A program made the translations under genes and the position numbers. The notes beneath the pieces were generated by a model. That model had not been told where the DNA came from and made no database searches. It saw nothing but the letters and a program-made list of their open reading frames with translations. From Caprimulgus europaeus (Eukaryota > Chordata > Aves > Caprimulgiformes > Caprimulgidae), in the NCBI GenBank assembly GCA_907165065.1, contig OU015526.1, positions 71,199,723 through 71,263,722 on the forward strand: DNA of 64,000 bases, read 5' to 3'. Positions 61,278-64,000 of this stretch are shown here, piece after piece (positions within the stretch are counted from its first letter, which is position 1; each line of letters opens with the position of its first letter).

Positions 61278-62241
61278 TGTAAGTACAATGCAATTACCTC
61301 TGAGTAGGTAAAAGTATATTGAAAACATGTCAGATGGGGCCTTATAAAAAATCCATCAAGTCCTGTTAAAGGTCAAACCCAAACAAAATCTTACTAAAGC
61401 TATTACTATCAGAGTTCATTGGCTCTGGTTTTGGTAAGACAACTTTTTTCAGACTTCTCTGGAGGCAGAGCTTATCAATAGGTGCTGTGATACTTGTTCA
61501 CCTCACTGAGCAATTGGTACTTAGATGCCGCAGTGAACTCTTCTCTTTTCCCTTTGCTAGTAATGTCATCAATATTGTCATCTGAAATCTTGCCACCCAA
61601 CTGCACACTGAAAACCAGATTGTTCTTGGTCCGAGCTTGAAGAACATAAAGCTTTCTACATAGATAACAAAGTTTTATAAATGTAAGAGGAAACCTAATA
61701 GATAATTTCAAGGAAAAAACCAAGCATTTCTTGTTTGGCTATTGTACCTGTTTTGGTGGTATTTTTTAGTCAAAGCTGGAAAGCTGGTAAATTTATATCA
61801 GGACACACACACAAGAATCTGGCTGAAAACTAGTTTAAATATGAACTACATGATGTTAGACAAGCTGCATTATTCTTTACTGTAGACCAAAATCTGGAAT
61901 GTATGATTTTTCTGCTGTCTCTATTTCATTTGGAATACAGTGAGAAGAGACAAAACAATGACAATAATAAAAGTAATTTTCATAATAATAACTTGTGGGG
62001 TCAGAGAAAAAAATAGTGAATTTAGGTGATATATCTAGTGATACTGCATGTGGAATGCAGATTAGTATGAATTAGGGGAAAGAAAAAGTTTGTGCAAAAC
62101 ACTGCCTGTCTGAATACAGATTTCATAATCAGCACAAAAAGATATTGAAAACAGAGACTTATATTTTTATGTTCTGCAAAATGAGATTGTTTTCAGAAGT
62201 TATACTGTATTGTGTGCATCGTATTATGCAGCACAGGACCT

Positions 62242-62675
62242 AGATCACAGAATGTTAGGGATTGGAAGGGACCTCAAAAGATCATCTAGTCCAATTCTTC
62301 TGCCACAGCAGGAAGACCTAAATGAGATCACAAAGGAAAGTGTCCAGGTGGGTTTTGAATGTCTCCAGAGAAGAAGACTACACAATCACCCTGGGCAGCC
62401 TGTTCCATTGCTCTGTTACCCTCACTGTAAAGAAGTTTCTTCTCAAGTTTAAGAGGAACCTCCTGTGTTCCAGCTTACACCCATTGCCCCTTGTCCTATC
62501 ACTGGGCACCACTGTGAAGAGCCTGGCTCCATCCACCTACCACTCACCCTACAAATATTTATAAACATTAATGAGGTCACCCCTCAGTCTCTTCTTCTCC
62601 AAGCTAAAGAGACCCACCTCCCTCAGCCTTTTTTCATAAGGGAGATGCTCCACTCCCTTAATCATCCTGGTAGCT
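62242..62675 (-). mobile_element. CR1 LINE 3' fragment
   Basis: A minus-strand CR1 closely resembling the one at 53506. It starts at its 3' end with GATCACAGAATGTTAGGGA, continues through CAGCCTGTTCCATTGCTCTG and CCCCTTGTCCTATCACTGGG, and ends near 62675 after the block AAGCTAAAGAGACCC. It lacks the more 5' reverse transcriptase part present at 54064-54485. Confidence 0.9.
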
Positions 62676-64000
62676 CCAGGAAATCATCCTTTCTTATTAA
62701 TATCAAAAAGTAAGTTGCCCTCTTGCAATTGGTTATATTTTAAAAAATTCCAGAAGAATGATTGCTGATTTTTTTTTTTGCTTTTTTTTTGTTTTGTTTT
62801 GTTATGTTTTTTTTTCCTAGTCTCTACCCTCTATGTTATGTGTAGACTGAAAGAGTGACCAATATTTTGTCTCTTCTCTGTCGATCTCTCCCAAATATGT
62901 TATACAAATCCTCTCAGCTGAACTTTATATCATATTATATTTTGCATTTAATGATTGAAAATCTCAATCAGTTTTATGTTGGGACTGAGCGCAGTAAAAA
63001 ATACAAGCTGCTCCTATTTAATAAACATTTTGGGGGGTGGGATGAAATAAAAATTATGCAAAAGAGAAAAAAAATCTACATTTTGAAAAATAATGGATAA
63101 CATGTATTTTATGTTCTTGTAAATACCAAATATATTTAGCTAAAGTTATTTGCCACAGAACCTGCCCCCAGTATCCTCATCACCAACCACAGGACAAGTC
63201 CCAGCAGGAACCATTTATTGGCTTAGTTAAGTGCTCCACTACTTTGTTCTAAATATGTCAACTTTGATTCATCCTTGGGCTTAGTTACTGTCAAACAGGG
63301 TTAAATGGAACTGGAATCAGCATTGCACCTAGGTTTCCACTGAACCAAAACCGTAATCACTCTGTAGAAATGTTAGTATTCTGTGGCACTGAGGAGTCAC
63401 TTTGATAAGGAGTGCATAACTTCTGTGAAGGGATTTTGTATAAAAAGAGAAGTCTGGTCTCTTCTTTGGCATGAACTAGAGGTAAGAAGCTCATAACATC
63501 AGTACTGAAAGCTTCTGTGACAAGCTTTATCCTTCAGAAGTGACAAACATTCGAATGATTTATGCTGTCAGGGCACTTTCAGGAGGAGATTATGAGACCA
63601 GTGTTAGGACAATCACCACCAACTGCAATATTGATCTTAACTGTGATTGGAGTTTGGTGTTGTAGGCAAGAGAGGTGTAATGTACAAATTATTTAAGAGT
63701 AGATAGGGGAAGAGTAGGTTTCATTTACAGGCTGAGAAGGCAGTTAAAGAAATATATTCAGAATAGCATATCTGCTTGTATTATGAGATGGTTTTAGGTA
63801 GCATTTACATAGATTTAAAAGGGTGTTGCAAAGGAAATACACATTTGAAAGAAATATAAATTCGGATGCCATGTGAGATACGAGGAAGGAATCACAAATG
63901 CTACCAATAATTGCTGATGTAGAAATTTACGTTATGGTTAAAACTGAAAACTGAAGACTAGTTGAGTAAATGGATATTCACATGATTGCTGAGCACACTG
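62676..64000. other. Gene-free DNA
   Basis: Includes a T-rich low-complexity run at about 62769-62816 and nothing else recognisable. Confidence 0.55.

Larger units (their letters stand above)
58706..62241. other. Gene-free AT-rich DNA
   Basis: Contains the hairpin at 59300-59332, the short repeat cluster at 61194-61277 and a weak exon-like frame at 61502-61655 (minus). The stretch 60380-60560 is free of low-complexity sequence and contains several homeobox-type AT motifs; conservation cannot be judged here. Confidence 0.5.

Overview
The window looks like avian nuclear DNA. It is AT-rich and almost free of genes. It carries four CR1 LINE fragments whose 3' ends show the bird-type short terminal repeat (attctatg / atcatagaatcatagaat), three old solo LTRs of a type common in bird genomes, one more solo LTR nested inside a CR1, and one nearly full-length endogenous retrovirus. 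No complete host gene, rRNA, tRNA, CRISPR array or bacterial feature was seen. Species and locus cannot be read from the sequence. I read it as a large intron or gene-poor spacer; one stretch (10574-10712, + strand) has the look of a single internal coding exon.

Layout. 1-7967: AT-rich, nothing supported. 7968-9745: a plus-strand CR1 3' fragment split by a solo LTR (8849-9593) of the same family as the provirus further right. 9746-19230: gene-poor, with the candidate exon. 19231-19795 and 34016-34696: old minus-strand solo LTRs. 42836-49119: a minus-strand provirus of 6284 bp, flanked by the 5-bp target duplication ATGCT. 53506-54485, 58332-58705 and 62242-62675: minus-strand CR1 3' fragments. 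56736-57245: a third old minus-strand solo LTR with a TCAAT duplication. The rest is unannotated AT-rich DNA with short simple repeats.

The provirus is the main point of interest. Read on the minus strand it has: 5' LTR (602 bp), a primer-binding site that appears to match a serine tRNA, a leader with five imperfect repeats of about 120-140 bp, an open 625-codon gag with an N-terminal coiled coil and a perfect-register 113-residue tandem duplication, a protease whose active-site triad reads D-I-G, only about 36 codons of reverse transcriptase before the rest of pol is missing, a gamma-like env broken by two frameshifts, a duplicated piece of U3, and a 3' LTR. The two LTRs are identical by eye over all 602 bp, so the insertion is young. 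The internal defects are probably older than the insertion: this appears to be a defective genome copied with enzymes supplied in trans. The solo LTR at 8849 carries the same U3 duplication, which points to a family-level structural trait.
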